Source of the DNA: an uncultured Olsenella sp.
Lineage (GTDB): Bacteria > Actinomycetota > Coriobacteriia > Coriobacteriales > Atopobiaceae
NCBI GenBank assembly: GCA_949296375.1
Contig: CASFQX010000114.1
Span: 1 to 34,731, forward strand
Direction of reading: 5' to 3'
Length of the DNA stretch: 34,731 nucleotides
Below, piece by piece: positions 1 through 7,999 of this stretch. The notes under the pieces are model-generated. The model searched no databases and was not told the DNA's origin. It saw nothing but the letters and a program-made list of their open reading frames with translations. A program made the position numbers and the translations under genes. The stretch's first letter is position 1. Every line of letters begins with the position of its first letter.

Positions 1-398
1 TCGAGCCAGGACTGCAAAAACAGGCTCGCGGCGACCATGTCGACCTTGCCGCGCATGGAGCGCTCGCTGAGCCCCTGCTCCCTCAGGATACGCTTGGCCT
101 CGGCCGAAGACAGCCTCTCGTCCGCAAACTCCAAGGGAAGTCCGCACGATTTGGCGATTTTCTGTGCTTGTTCGCGAATGCGGTCGGCCTGTGGGCCCTC
201 CTCCCCCGCCATCGTACGCGGAAGGCCGCAGACGAGAAGGTCGGGCTCCCAGTCCTCGAGCACGCGGCGGAAGGTCACCGCGTGGGCGAGCACCTCTGCA
301 GCGGGCAGCACACAGACAGGGGACGCAACGCGAGCGTCGGGATCGCTCACCGCGACCCCGACGCGAACCTCGCCGATATCAAGTGCGAGAACTCTCAT
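1..398 (-). CDS. ruvX: Holliday junction resolvase-like protein RuvX/YqgF, 3' end cut by window edge
   Basis: I translated this frame directly: it opens at ATG 398 and stays open to base 1, giving 132 residues of a family usually near 140, so only the last few codons are missing. RuvX/YqgF is an RNase H-fold nuclease linked to Holliday junction resolution and 16S rRNA 5' maturation. Visible marks are the N-terminal ALDIGEVRVG segment with the acidic residue D7, the DERLSS motif in the second half, and a terminal DMVAASLFLQ helix typical of the family. The start lies 12 nt after the alaS stop, so the two are very likely cotranscribed, an arrangement common in Gram-positive bacteria. The ribosome site is weak (GGGGA almost touching the ATG), which suggests translational coupling to alaS. 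Identification is firm; function rests on family knowledge. Confidence 0.9.
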   Translation of the reverse strand, partial: MRVLALDIGEVRVGVAVSDPDARVASPVCVLPAAEVLAHAVTFRRVLEDWEPDLLVCGLPRTMAGEEGPQADRIREQAQKIAKSCGLPLEFADERLSSAEAKRILREQGLSERSMRGKVDMVAASLFLQSWL

Positions 399-410
399 GT
401 CCCCGATGTG

Positions 411-3071
411 CTAGATCCCGAGCGCCGCGCGGGCGGCGTCGAGCGAGGCGTCAATGCCGGATACGTCGGAGCCGCCGGCCTGCGCCATGTTGGGGCGCCC
501 GCCGCCACGGCCACCCACGAGGCCGGAGATCTCCTTGATGACGGAGCCCGCGGCAAAGCCCGCGGAGACGGCGCCGTCGGTACCTCCGGCGAGAAGCGCC
601 ACCTTGCCGTCGGGCGTGGCGGAGGCGATCACGCAGGCAACGGGCTCGCCATTCGCCGCGTCGCGGATGCCGTCCCAGGCGGAGCGCATCTCCTTGCCGG
701 AGAGACCGTCGATGCGGGCGACCACGACCTTGTAGCCGTCGAGCTGGACCGCAGACTTGTAGGCATCGGCAACCTTGCCGGCGCCCGCGCCGGTCGTGGC
801 AGCCTCGAGGGCCTTGCGGGTCTCGCGCAGCTCCGCCTGCAGGGCGGCCACGCGCGCAGCAACGTCGTCCGGGCGACACTTGAGCTCACGGGCAACGTCA
901 TCGAGGGCGAGCAGGCGCTCGTCCACGTACTCGATGGCGCCCATCGAGGTCACAGCCTCGATGCGGCGGGCGTTGGAGCCCACGGAGCCCTCGGAGACGA
1001 TCTTGAAGAGGCCGAGGTCGGCAGTGTTGCGCGCGTGGGTGCCGCCGCAGAGCTCACGCGAGAACGGCGTGTCGGACTCGCCGGTGGAGACGACGCGCAC
1101 GACGTCGCCGTACTTCTCGCCAAAGAGCGCGACGGCTCCGGAGGCCTTGGCCTCGTCGATGCCCATGACGCGAGTGACCATGGGCTCGGCGGCAAAGATC
1201 TGGGCGTTGACCATGCCCTCGATGCGCGCGAGCTCGTCGGCCGTCACGGCCTCGAAGTGGGTGAAGTCAAAGCGCAGGCGGTCGGGGGCCACGAGTGAGC
1301 CGGCCTGGGAGACGTGATCGCCCAGGACCTGCTTGAGCGCGGCGTCGAGCAGGTGCGTGGCGGTGTGGTTGCGGCGGATGAGCTCGCGGCGACCGGCGTC
1401 GATCGTGGCCGTTACCTCGTCGCCCACGGCGAGCGCACCCTCCTCGACGGTGCCGACGTGCGCGTAGAGCCCACCCTTGGCCCTGGTGTCCGTAACGTGG
1501 AAAAGGAACTGTCCCTTTTCCACATGGCCGGTGTCGCCGACCTGGCCGCCCATCTCGGCGTAGAACGGCGTGACGTCGAGAACCACCTCGACCTCGTCGC
1601 CCTTCTCGGCACGCTCCACCTGCTCGCCGTTCGCCACGATCGCGAGCACGCGCGCGAGGGCGCTGTCCTGGTCATAGCCGACGAACTCCGTGTCCGGCAA
1701 CTGATCGGAAAGCGAGGTCCAAACGTCGTTGAAGGTGCCCCAGGCGTCGCGGTTGGCCGAGGCGCGGGCGCGCTCGCGCTGCTCGGTCATGCAGGCATCG
1801 AAGGCGTCCATGTCAACGGCGCGGCCGGCGGCCTCGCAGATCTCACGCGTGAGGTCAATCGGGAAGCCGTAGGTGTCGTGCAGCTTGAATGCCACGTCTC
1901 CGGGGAGCGTGGCACCGTCAGCGAGCTTGTCGAGCTCGGCGGCGAGCAGCTCCTCGCCGGCGTCGAGCGTGGCGCCGAAGCGCTCCTCCTCCGCTGCCAC
2001 GATGCCGTCGATGAGCGAGCGGCTCTCCACGATGGCCGGATAGTTATCGCCCATGAGCTCGCAGATCTTCTCGACGTAGGCGCCAAGGAACGCGCCCTCG
2101 ATGCCCATGAGGCGGCCATGGTAGACGGCGCGGCGAAGCAGGCGGCGCAGCACGTAGCCACGGCCCTCGTTGCCCGGGAGAATGCCGTCGCCAATCATGA
2201 ACGTTACGGCACGGGCGTGATCGGCCACGATGCGCAGGGAGCGGTCGCGCGAGGCGTCGGTTCCGTAGGTGTGGCCGCTGAGCTTCTCGCCCACGCCAAT
2301 GAGGCCCTGCAGCAGGTCGCCGTCGTAGTTGGTGCCCTTGTGCTGCATGATGGCGGCGATGCGCTCAAGGCCCATGCCGGTGTCGATGTTGCGGTGCGGC
2401 AGCTCGGGAAGCGAACCGTCCTCCTGACGGTCGTACTGCGTGAAGACGAGGTTCCAGAACTCGAGGAAGCGGTCGCAGTCGTCGCAGCCGGGGCCGCAGT
2501 GCTCGCCGCCGCAGCCAAACTCCTCGCCCTGGTCGAAGTAGATCTCCGAGCAGGGGCCGCAGGGGCCGGTGGGACCAGCGGCCCAGAAGTTGTCCTTCTC
2601 GCCGAGACGGGAGATGTGGTCGTACGGGACGCCCTGCTCGTGCCAGAGCTCGATGGCCTCGTCGTCGTTCTCAAAGACGGTCATGTAGAGGCGCTCCGGC
2701 GGCAGTCCCAGGTGATCGGGACTGGTGATGAAGTCGTAGGCCCAGGCGATGGCGTCGGCCTTGGAGTAGCCGCCAAAGGAGAAGTTGCCGAGCATCTCAA
2801 AGAAGGAGAGGTGCGTGGCGTCGCCGATGTTGTCGATGTCGTTGGTGCGCAGGCACTTCTGACAGGAGCACGCGCCGATCTCGGGCATGGTCTTCTTGCC
2901 CTGGTAGTACTCCTTGAACTGGTTCATGCCCGCGTTGGTGAGCAGAAGCGACGGGTCGTCGGGCACGAGAGACGAGGACGGGTACAGCTTGCAGCCCTTG
3001 CTCTCAAAGAAGCGCAGGAAGTCCTCGCGAATCTCGGCGGTGGTCATGGTCTTGTAGTCGGCGGTGCTCAT
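411..3071 (-). CDS. alaS: Alanine--tRNA ligase
   Basis: Cytoplasmic class II synthetase that charges tRNA-Ala and edits Ser/Gly mischarging. The 886-residue length matches bacterial AlaRS (about 870-880). The N-terminal catalytic core begins with the KGCKLYPSSSLVPDDPSLL segment. A cysteine-rich stretch (C-GGEHCGPGCDDCDRF) lies within the catalytic half. The editing domain has the zinc motif HTATH at residues 569-573 and CGGTH at 675-679, so H569, H573, C675 and H679 are all present. A coiled segment and a Gly-rich C-Ala domain (GGRGGGRPNMAQAGG) close the protein. The start ATG 3071 follows AGGGGAGACAC, a good ribosome site. It sits 55 nt after the AI-2E permease gene and 12 nt before ruvX. 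A TATACT box upstream suggests its own promoter in addition to read-through. Confidence 0.98.
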   Translation of the reverse strand: MSTADYKTMTTAEIREDFLRFFESKGCKLYPSSSLVPDDPSLLLTNAGMNQFKEYYQGKKTMPEIGACSCQKCLRTNDIDNIGDATHLSFFEMLGNFSFGGYSKADAIAWAYDFITSPDHLGLPPERLYMTVFENDDEAIELWHEQGVPYDHISRLGEKDNFWAAGPTGPCGPCSEIYFDQGEEFGCGGEHCGPGCDDCDRFLEFWNLVFTQYDRQEDGSLPELPHRNIDTGMGLERIAAIMQHKGTNYDGDLLQGLIGVGEKLSGHTYGTDASRDRSLRIVADHARAVTFMIGDGILPGNEGRGYVLRRLLRRAVYHGRLMGIEGAFLGAYVEKICELMGDNYPAIVESRSLIDGIVAAEEERFGATLDAGEELLAAELDKLADGATLPGDVAFKLHDTYGFPIDLTREICEAAGRAVDMDAFDACMTEQRERARASANRDAWGTFNDVWTSLSDQLPDTEFVGYDQDSALARVLAIVANGEQVERAEKGDEVEVVLDVTPFYAEMGGQVGDTGHVEKGQFLFHVTDTRAKGGLYAHVGTVEEGALAVGDEVTATIDAGRRELIRRNHTATHLLDAALKQVLGDHVSQAGSLVAPDRLRFDFTHFEAVTADELARIEGMVNAQIFAAEPMVTRVMGIDEAKASGAVALFGEKYGDVVRVVSTGESDTPFSRELCGGTHARNTADLGLFKIVSEGSVGSNARRIEAVTSMGAIEYVDERLLALDDVARELKCRPDDVAARVAALQAELRETRKALEAATTGAGAGKVADAYKSAVQLDGYKVVVARIDGLSGKEMRSAWDGIRDAANGEPVACVIASATPDGKVALLAGGTDGAVSAGFAAGSVIKEISGLVGGRGGGRPNMAQAGGSDVSGIDASLDAARAALGI

Positions 3072-3116
3072 GTGTCTCCCCTGTGGTCAGGCGGCGTTCT
3101 CGTATGCAACCTTTTT

Positions 3117-3122
3117 AGTATA
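3117..3122 (-). promoter_or_regulatory. Candidate -10 box of alaS
   Basis: On the minus strand TATACT lies 46 nt before the alaS start, just beyond the stop codon of the AI-2E permease gene. I see no convincing -35 hexamer 16-18 nt upstream, so this is a weak prediction based on the -10 match and position. Confidence 0.3.
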
Positions 3123-3126
3123 GCGT

Positions 3127-4488
3127 TTAGCGGCGCTCATCATCGTTCGACGCCTGCTTCTCGCTTGGCGCCTTCGCCCTCTCGGTACCCTCGCCCTGCC
3201 CCGTCCCCTCGGGATCGGTGTTCTCGTTGGCGTCCACGCCCCTCTCGGCGTCATCGTGGAGGCGAGAGAGACCGGCGAGCAGGCGCGACCGAGCGATGAA
3301 CTTGTCGTCGTCCAGGGCGTCAAAGGTGGGCTGCGGCCTTCCCGTAGCATCGTTGAACGGCGTGCTCCCAAAGAGTGCGCCGTCCTCGGAGACGAGCTGG
3401 CGGTTCGTGCGCGTCTCAAAGTAGTAGACAAAGAGCCCGCGGATGGCCGCCGTGAGCGGCACGGCAAGGACCATGCCCACGGCGCCACCGAGGCAGCCGC
3501 CGATGATGATCCCCAGGAGCGAGAGCGCCGGGTGAATCTTAACCGCGGAGCGCATGACGATCGGCGAGAGCACGTTGTCGGTGACGTTTTGTGCCACGAC
3601 GGTGATCACGAGGGTCCAAAACGCCAGGACGGGACTAACGAAGAGGGCGAGAAGGACCGCCGAGATGGACGAGAGGAACGGGCCGATCACCGGCACGAAG
3701 TGAAGCACGAAGGTGGCGATTCCCACGAGGCCGGCATACGGGTGGCCGAGAAGAGCGAGTCCGGCGGCAACCATGAGACCGTTTGCAAGCGACGTTATGA
3801 GCGTGCCACGCATGTATCCGCCCATGGAGCGCGAGAGCACCGCAAGGGTGAGGATCATCTCCTCGTCGTACTCGGGACCGGCGATGACTGCCAGCTCGCG
3901 CATGATCTTGGGGTAGTCGAGCGCCAGCCAGTACGCCAGGACGAGCCCGAGGAAGACGGTCACGATGTGCCCCGCGGCATCCGCGATGTTGGTCACGAGG
4001 CCGGAGGAGAGCCCGCGGGCGAGCTCGGACGCGATCTGGGTCCCGGAGTCGGAGAGCACGCCCACCAGCGCGTTGACGGTTGCCTGCACGTTGGCGTTGC
4101 GGGAGTTGCCGAAGGTGTCCCAGAACGTGGAGAGCGCGTCCTGAAGCTGCCCAACGTAAGTGGGCACGTTGCGCAGAAGGACCATGAGCTCGCGCAGGAA
4201 GGGCCCCATGAAGAGCGCTATCACCGCCATGACCGCCACGATGATCGTGAGCAGGGCGAGCAGGGCCGCAAGCCCGCGCGGAACGCGGCGCTCCTCGAGC
4301 CAGTTCACTATGGGGCTGCACATGAAGCCCACGATCGTTCCCACGAGCAGGAGCTCGACCGCCTGCCCCACGAGCGAGAGCCCGCGGACCGCCAGGACGA
4401 GCAGTGCGATGGCGCCCACGATCGCCCATACCACGACCGCGCGCAGGCGCCACTTCTCGTAGGTTGTTGCCTGCGGCTTCACCGGCAT
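3127..4488 (-). CDS. AI-2E family transporter (PerM/YhhT-type membrane protein)
   Basis: A 453-residue polytopic membrane protein. Hydrophobic segments lie near residues 17-40, 43-58, 72-98 and 160-175, with a further cluster at about 225-350. This pattern, with long amphipathic stretches between the first and second pairs, is that of the AI-2E exporter family (TqsA/PerM). Family members export small molecules or ions, and the name does not prove autoinducer transport. The C-terminal 70 residues are hydrophilic, rich in Asp, Glu and Lys, and probably cytoplasmic. The start ATG 4488 follows AAGGGAGTCG. The gene is 55 nt downstream of the sigma factor gene and 55 nt upstream of alaS, so it may belong to the stress-sigma transcript. 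Family assignment is strong, substrate unknown. Confidence 0.88.
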   Translation of the reverse strand: MPVKPQATTYEKWRLRAVVVWAIVGAIALLVLAVRGLSLVGQAVELLLVGTIVGFMCSPIVNWLEERRVPRGLAALLALLTIIVAVMAVIALFMGPFLRELMVLLRNVPTYVGQLQDALSTFWDTFGNSRNANVQATVNALVGVLSDSGTQIASELARGLSSGLVTNIADAAGHIVTVFLGLVLAYWLALDYPKIMRELAVIAGPEYDEEMILTLAVLSRSMGGYMRGTLITSLANGLMVAAGLALLGHPYAGLVGIATFVLHFVPVIGPFLSSISAVLLALFVSPVLAFWTLVITVVAQNVTDNVLSPIVMRSAVKIHPALSLLGIIIGGCLGGAVGMVLAVPLTAAIRGLFVYYFETRTNRQLVSEDGALFGSTPFNDATGRPQPTFDALDDDKFIARSRLLAGLSRLHDDAERGVDANENTDPEGTGQGEGTERAKAPSEKQASNDDERR

Positions 4489-4543
4489 CGACTCCCTTCG
4501 AGGAACTTCTCGGCACGCGGGCGAAGCGCCCGCGCGCGGACCG

Positions 4544-5377
4544 CTAGACGCTCATGATCCCCTCGGGATCGATCTTGTCCTGGAGGCGGCGCAGCGTGCG
4601 TCGCAGCAGCCTCGAGACCTGCACCTGAGAGATGCCGAGGCGCTCGGCGATCTCCACCTGCGTGAGGCCGTCCACAAAGCGCATGCGGATGACGTCCTGC
4701 TCGCGCGGGGAGAAGTCGGCGATGGCCTGCTCCAGGACGATGCGGTCGTCCGAGGCGGCGAGGTCGGCATCCTCGGTGGCGTAGTGGTCTATGACCGAGG
4801 GGGCCTCCTCGTCATCCGACGAGCCACCGCCCTCGAGCGGGACGGAGGTGTAGGCGCTGGAGGACTCCATGGCGTCGAGGACCTCGTCGACGGACGCGCC
4901 CAGGTGCTCGGCGATCTCCTCGACGGAGGGACTGTGCTGCAGCTGGTTGGTGAGTTCGTCCGTGGCCTGGTTGACCTTGGCAGAGAGCTCCTGCAGACGA
5001 CGCGGCACGCGCACCGACCAACCCTTGTCGCGGAAGTGGCGCTTTATCTCGCCCATGATCGTGGGCGTGGCGTACGTGGTGAACTCGAGGCCGCGCTCGG
5101 GGTCAAAGCGGTCGATGGCCTTGATCAGGCCGATCGTGCCAACCTGGACCAGGTCCTCGACCGGCTCGCCGCGGTTCTTGAACTTGGACGCGAGAAAGCG
5201 CACCAGATTGAGGTGGTTCACGATGAGCTGGTCGCGCGCCGAGGCGTCGCCCTTGCTCTTGTAGCGTCTGAACAGCTCGCGCGTGCGGTCCTTGTCCCAT
5301 GCGACGCGCCCCTCGGAGGCGTGACGCGCGGCGTGGGACGAGCCCTGTTCTGCGCGAGGCCTCGTCCTACTCTCCAT
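4544..5377 (-). CDS. RNA polymerase sigma factor of the SigB/SigF/SigG family
   Basis: A 277-residue alternative sigma-70 factor. Region 2 (about 48-118) contains NHLNLVRFLASKF, DLVQVGTIGLIKAIDRFD and FTTYATPTIMGEIKRHF, followed by WSVRVPRRLQEL, the signature of the SigB/SigF group. Region 3 spans about 125-190. Region 4 (about 212-270) has FSPREQDVIRMRF and the helix-turn-helix VEIAERLGISQVQVSRLLRR. I chose ATG 5377, which overlaps the stop of the upstream anti-sigma-like gene by 11 nt. The same frame is open to 5506, but that part reads through the upstream gene in a non-conserved Arg/Ser-rich frame. The overlap suggests translational coupling. No RsbV-type anti-antagonist is seen nearby. 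In non-sporulating actinobacteria this family usually governs general stress or envelope genes; the target regulon cannot be read here. Confidence 0.93.
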   Translation of the reverse strand: MESRTRPRAEQGSSHAARHASEGRVAWDKDRTRELFRRYKSKGDASARDQLIVNHLNLVRFLASKFKNRGEPVEDLVQVGTIGLIKAIDRFDPERGLEFTTYATPTIMGEIKRHFRDKGWSVRVPRRLQELSAKVNQATDELTNQLQHSPSVEEIAEHLGASVDEVLDAMESSSAYTSVPLEGGGSSDDEEAPSVIDHYATEDADLAASDDRIVLEQAIADFSPREQDVIRMRFVDGLTQVEIAERLGISQVQVSRLLRRTLRRLQDKIDPEGIMSV

Positions 5378-5735
5378 CGGACTCGCCCGATGCGCGAACG
5401 AGGTGAAGCGTCGAGCCCTCGTCCTCAAAGGAAAACTCGTCGCACACGGCGGAGAGAAGCACCCGGACCAGGTCGACCGACTCGTCGGACGGCTCGGTGT
5501 CGCCAAGCGAGAAGTCCATGGTCACGCGGCCCCTCTCGAGGGAGAAGCGCACCTCCACGCTCTCCGGGGCAGTCGCGCAGGTGTAGACGAAGCCCTCCTC
5601 GGCGATCATACGGACGTCCTCGACGTCCTCGACGCTCATGTCACAGCTCACGGCAAAGGTGGCTGCCGTCATGCGCACCGAGCGGGCGAAGACCGCGTCG
5701 GCGGGGACGCGCAGCGAAGCGTGCTTCTCGTCCAT
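5367..5735 (-). CDS. RsbW/SpoIIAB-like anti-sigma protein lacking ATP-binding motifs
   Basis: A 122-residue protein immediately upstream of a SigB-type sigma gene, overlapping it by 11 nt; its ATG (5735) overlaps the preceding stop as TGATG. The layout follows RsbW: LRVPADAVFARSVRM at the N-terminus, SVEDVEDVRMIAEE at 34-47 aligning with the helix that carries the N box, and LVRVLLSAVCDEFSFED plus STLHLVR near the C-terminus aligning with the final helix and strand. The N-box asparagine expected four residues after E46 is V50, and no Gly-rich DxGxG box is visible. Binding the sigma factor is therefore plausible, while ATP-dependent kinase activity is doubtful. Assignment rests on context and the pattern of conserved hydrophobic residues; sequence identity to known RsbW is low. 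Confidence 0.7.
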   Translation of the reverse strand: MDEKHASLRVPADAVFARSVRMTAATFAVSCDMSVEDVEDVRMIAEEGFVYTCATAPESVEVRFSLERGRVTMDFSLGDTEPSDESVDLVRVLLSAVCDEFSFEDEGSTLHLVRASGESDGE

Positions 5736-6334
5736 CAGTTGTCTCCCTCTTCAGTATTGGCCGCGGGCTCGGCATTGCCCTCGGCAGCGGGCTCCGTCTC
5801 CTCGCTGGCAGCAACCTCAGCGTAGTCCACGTAGCGGACCTTCTCCTGCGGTCGCTCCTCGCGCATGGGGCGCCCGGCATCGACGCCCTTCTCCGGGCCC
5901 TTCCCGTCCAAGCGCGGAGCCTCGCCCTGAGGCCCGCCCTTCAGCCGAGAGACCACGCCGGCGACACCGGCGGCGGCGCTCTCCGCAACACCCTTGACCG
6001 CGCCGGTCACGCTCGAGGCGGCACCTGAGACGGAGGAGACGTCATCGAGAATGGCGTTGAGGCGGTCGAGCGATCCCGTGGCCTCCCCCACCGCGACCTC
6101 GGTCTTCTCGAGCAGCGGGGTCACGCGCTTCACCGCCGGCTCGAGCTCGTCCATGATGCCGTCGAGCTTGGCCACAACGGGCTGCGCCTGCTCGACCACC
6201 TCGCGAGCGGAGGTGGTGATCTGCTCGACCTCACGGCGCGCGGTCCTCATGGTAAGCGCGATCTCCACGACGGCCCATACGCCGGCAACAACCAGGACGA
6301 CCAGGGCAATCTGAATAAGGAGTTCCACGTTCAT
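5735..6334 (-). CDS. DUF948 (YtxG-like) membrane-anchored coiled-coil protein
   Basis: A 199-residue protein with one N-terminal membrane helix (residues 5-25, LLIQIALVVLVVAGVWAVVEI), then an amphipathic region (30-110) with repeated heptad-like patterns, an Ala/Val/Gly-rich stretch (about 100-130) and a charged, Glu/Ala-rich tail. The MNVELLIQIA...RTARREVEQITT arrangement fits DUF948, which includes the SigB-controlled general stress protein YtxG of Bacillus. The function is not known. The ATG follows GAGGAGGGCGCC. It is the first gene of a tightly packed trio with the anti-sigma-like and sigma genes, so it may be both target and neighbour of that sigma factor. Confidence 0.75.
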   Translation of the reverse strand: MNVELLIQIALVVLVVAGVWAVVEIALTMRTARREVEQITTSAREVVEQAQPVVAKLDGIMDELEPAVKRVTPLLEKTEVAVGEATGSLDRLNAILDDVSSVSGAASSVTGAVKGVAESAAAGVAGVVSRLKGGPQGEAPRLDGKGPEKGVDAGRPMREERPQEKVRYVDYAEVAASEETEPAAEGNAEPAANTEEGDN

Positions 6335-6438
6335 GGCGCCCTCCTCTGGGAGCTTGGTATCCGGAGAATAGAATCCTAGTCTCTCATTCTACCCAACCTC
6401 GCCGCGGACTTGCACACGGGTGGTTGAGCGGCGAGCCC

Positions 6439-7755
6439 CTACGCCTCCCCCGCGCGGTCGCGGCCGATGGCCTCCTCGCGCCAGGCCTCCCAGCCCCGGC
6501 CGCTCGGATGGTAGAAGCAGCCGCGCTCGAGCCCCTCGGGCAGATAGCGCTGGTCGACCCAACCACTTGGGTAGTTGTGCGGGTAGAGGTAGGGACCGTA
6601 CTCGTCCGATCCGGGACGGTGACGGTCGCGCAGGTGGTTGGGCACCTCGCGGCGCGGGCCGCGCCGCACCTCCTCGAGGGCGGCGTCGATACCGGCCTCG
6701 GCGGCGTTGGACTTGGGGGCGAGCGCCAGGTAGGTGGCGGCCTGTGCCAGGTTGATGCGGCACTCGGGCATACCGATGACCTCGGTGGCGCGGAAGGCGG
6801 CGTGAGCCACGTGCAGCGCCTGCGGGTCCGCGTTGCCTATGTCCTCGGAGGCGCAGATCATGATGCGCCGTGCGATGAACTTGGGGTCCTCGCCGGCATC
6901 GAGCATGCGGGCGAGCCAGTAGAGCGCGGCGTCGGGGTCGGACCCGCGCATGGACTTGATGAAGGCCGAGATGATGTCGTAGTGCATGTCGCCGGCCTTG
7001 TCATAGGAGAGCCCACGACGAGGGTTTGCCTCGAGGACGTGCTCTCGCGTGATGGTGGCCGGCGAGCCGTCGTCCTTCTCGTCCACCATCTGGCTCGCGA
7101 GCTCGAGCGAGGTGAGCGCCGCCCGACCGTCCCCGCCGGCGAGCGTCACGATCTCGTCCTCCGCCTCGGGCGCGAGCTCAAAGCGCCCTGCCAGGCCACG
7201 CTCGTCCGCAGCGGCGCGGCGCAGCAGCTCGCGGAGGGAGTCGTCGTCCAGGGGGCGAAGCTCCACCACGCGGCTGCGGCTTATGAGCGCGGAGTTGACC
7301 TCGAAGTAGGGGTTCTCGGTTGTGGCGCCGATGAGCACGACGGTTCGGTCCTCAACGGCGTGGAGCAGCGCATCCTGCTGGCCGCGATTGAAACGGTGGA
7401 TCTCGTCCACAAAGAGGATGGTGCGCCTGCCCTGCGAGAAGAGCCTGCTTCGCGCGGCCTCGATCTCTCGCCGCAGGTCCTTGACCGTACCTGTGACGGC
7501 ACTGACCTCGACGAACTCGGCATGCGTGGTATTGGCGACGATGCGTGCGAGCGTGGTCTTTCCCGTACCCGCCGGGCCGTAGAGGATGACCGAGGAGAGC
7601 GTGTCGTGCTCGATGGCGCGCCGCAGCCAGCTGCCGGGACCCACGGCCTGCGCCTGCCCGACGAAGCCCTCCAGTGTGGTGGGGCGCATGCGAGCGGCAA
7701 GCGGCGCGTTCTCGTCGCGGCGCGCGTTCTCTATGTGCGTGAAGAGCGTATCCAT
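6439..7755 (-). CDS. rarA: Replication-associated recombination protein A (RarA/MgsA), AAA+ ATPase
   Basis: A clamp-loader-like AAA+ ATPase that acts at stalled replication forks. With the start at ATG 7755 the protein has 438 residues, the usual RarA length. The Walker A motif GPAGTGKT is at 60-67, Walker B is [10 protein letters not shown], sensor 1 is IGATTENPYFEVN, and the C-terminal half holds the family segments KSMRGSDPDAALYWLARML and HNYPSGWVDQRYLPEGL. The frame is open further upstream to 7923, but that part runs through non-coding repeat DNA and lacks family resemblance. There is no Shine-Dalgarno sequence before 7755; a TACAAT box ends 7 nt upstream, so the mRNA may be leaderless. 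The gene stands alone between the DUF948 operon and a long non-coding element. Confidence 0.96.
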   Translation of the reverse strand: MDTLFTHIENARRDENAPLAARMRPTTLEGFVGQAQAVGPGSWLRRAIEHDTLSSVILYGPAGTGKTTLARIVANTTHAEFVEVSAVTGTVKDLRREIEAARSRLFSQGRRTILFVDEIHRFNRGQQDALLHAVEDRTVVLIGATTENPYFEVNSALISRSRVVELRPLDDDSLRELLRRAAADERGLAGRFELAPEAEDEIVTLAGGDGRAALTSLELASQMVDEKDDGSPATITREHVLEANPRRGLSYDKAGDMHYDIISAFIKSMRGSDPDAALYWLARMLDAGEDPKFIARRIMICASEDIGNADPQALHVAHAAFRATEVIGMPECRINLAQAATYLALAPKSNAAEAGIDAALEEVRRGPRREVPNHLRDRHRPGSDEYGPYLYPHNYPSGWVDQRYLPEGLERGCFYHPSGRGWEAWREEAIGRDRAGEA

Positions 7756-7762
7756 GGGAACG

Positions 7763-7768
7763 ATTGTA
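7763..7768 (-). promoter_or_regulatory. Candidate -10 box of rarA (leaderless promoter)
   Basis: TACAAT on the minus strand ends 7 nt before the rarA ATG, so transcription would start at or next to the start codon. The -35 side is weak (CGACGA-like). The overlapping sequence GGAACGATTGTACG (7757-7770 on the plus strand) resembles a Gram-positive LexA box, CGAAC-N4-GTTCG, with mismatches at the outer bases and one core base. Confidence 0.35.
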
Positions 7769-7800
7769 CGCCAGTGCGTGCGGCATCGTCGGGGACGCGA

Positions 7801-7926
7801 GGTTGTGCGCACCCTTTCAATGCTGATGCTCTTCTCGCCAGGCTTCTGACCTGCACTTATTCCAAATGGGATTGCAGATAAGCATTTGAATTGCGTACAC
7901 AACCTTTGAAGGGGTGCGCACAACCT
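7801..7926. repeat. 126-bp non-coding element, copy A
   Basis: Three copies of a GGTTGTGCGCAC-type site are present: forward at 7801-7812, inverted at 7893-7904 (one variant, GCGTACACAACC) and inverted at 7914-7925. Counting the outer bases, 15 bp at the two ends (7800-7814 and 7912-7926) are perfect inverted repeats. A block GATGCTCTTCTCGCCA lies at 7825-7840. Copy B at 14861-14986 aligns without gaps over the full 126 bp, about 82 identical positions by eye, and the identity is concentrated in these blocks. The element ends about 33 nt before the rarA -10 box. Confidence 0.85.
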
Positions 7927-7940
7927 CTTGGAACGTCAAC

Positions 7941-7978
7941 AAAAAAGGCGCGGCCCGCCGAGAAGGACGGACCGCGCC
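7941..7978 (-). terminator. Rho-independent terminator of the surface-protein gene
   Basis: On the minus strand GGCGCGGTCCG and CGGGCCGCGCC (plus-strand 7968-7978 and 7947-7957) form an 11-bp stem with one mismatch, followed by TTTTTTG. The loop holds a CGAGAAG word. It lies 22 nt after the stop of the gene at 8000-10558. Confidence 0.9.
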
Positions 7979-7999
7979 GAAGCACATCTCGGACGGGAC

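Noticed and set aside
1314..3299. A 661-codon open frame on the plus strand opposite alaS
   Set aside because: It has no family resemblance, is rich in Val/Ala/Gly/His as expected of a GC-rich antisense frame, and lies over a fully conserved alaS.
5378..5506. A longer start for the sigma factor at 5506
   Set aside because: The added 43 residues overlap the anti-sigma-like gene out of frame, are Arg/Ser-rich and are not part of the sigma family; ATG 5377 gives the normal length.
7801..7926. CRISPR array or tRNA-like reading of the GTGCGCAC repeats
   Set aside because: There are only three sites, in mixed orientation, with two unequal spacers, and no cas gene; no cloverleaf or T-loop consensus is seen.
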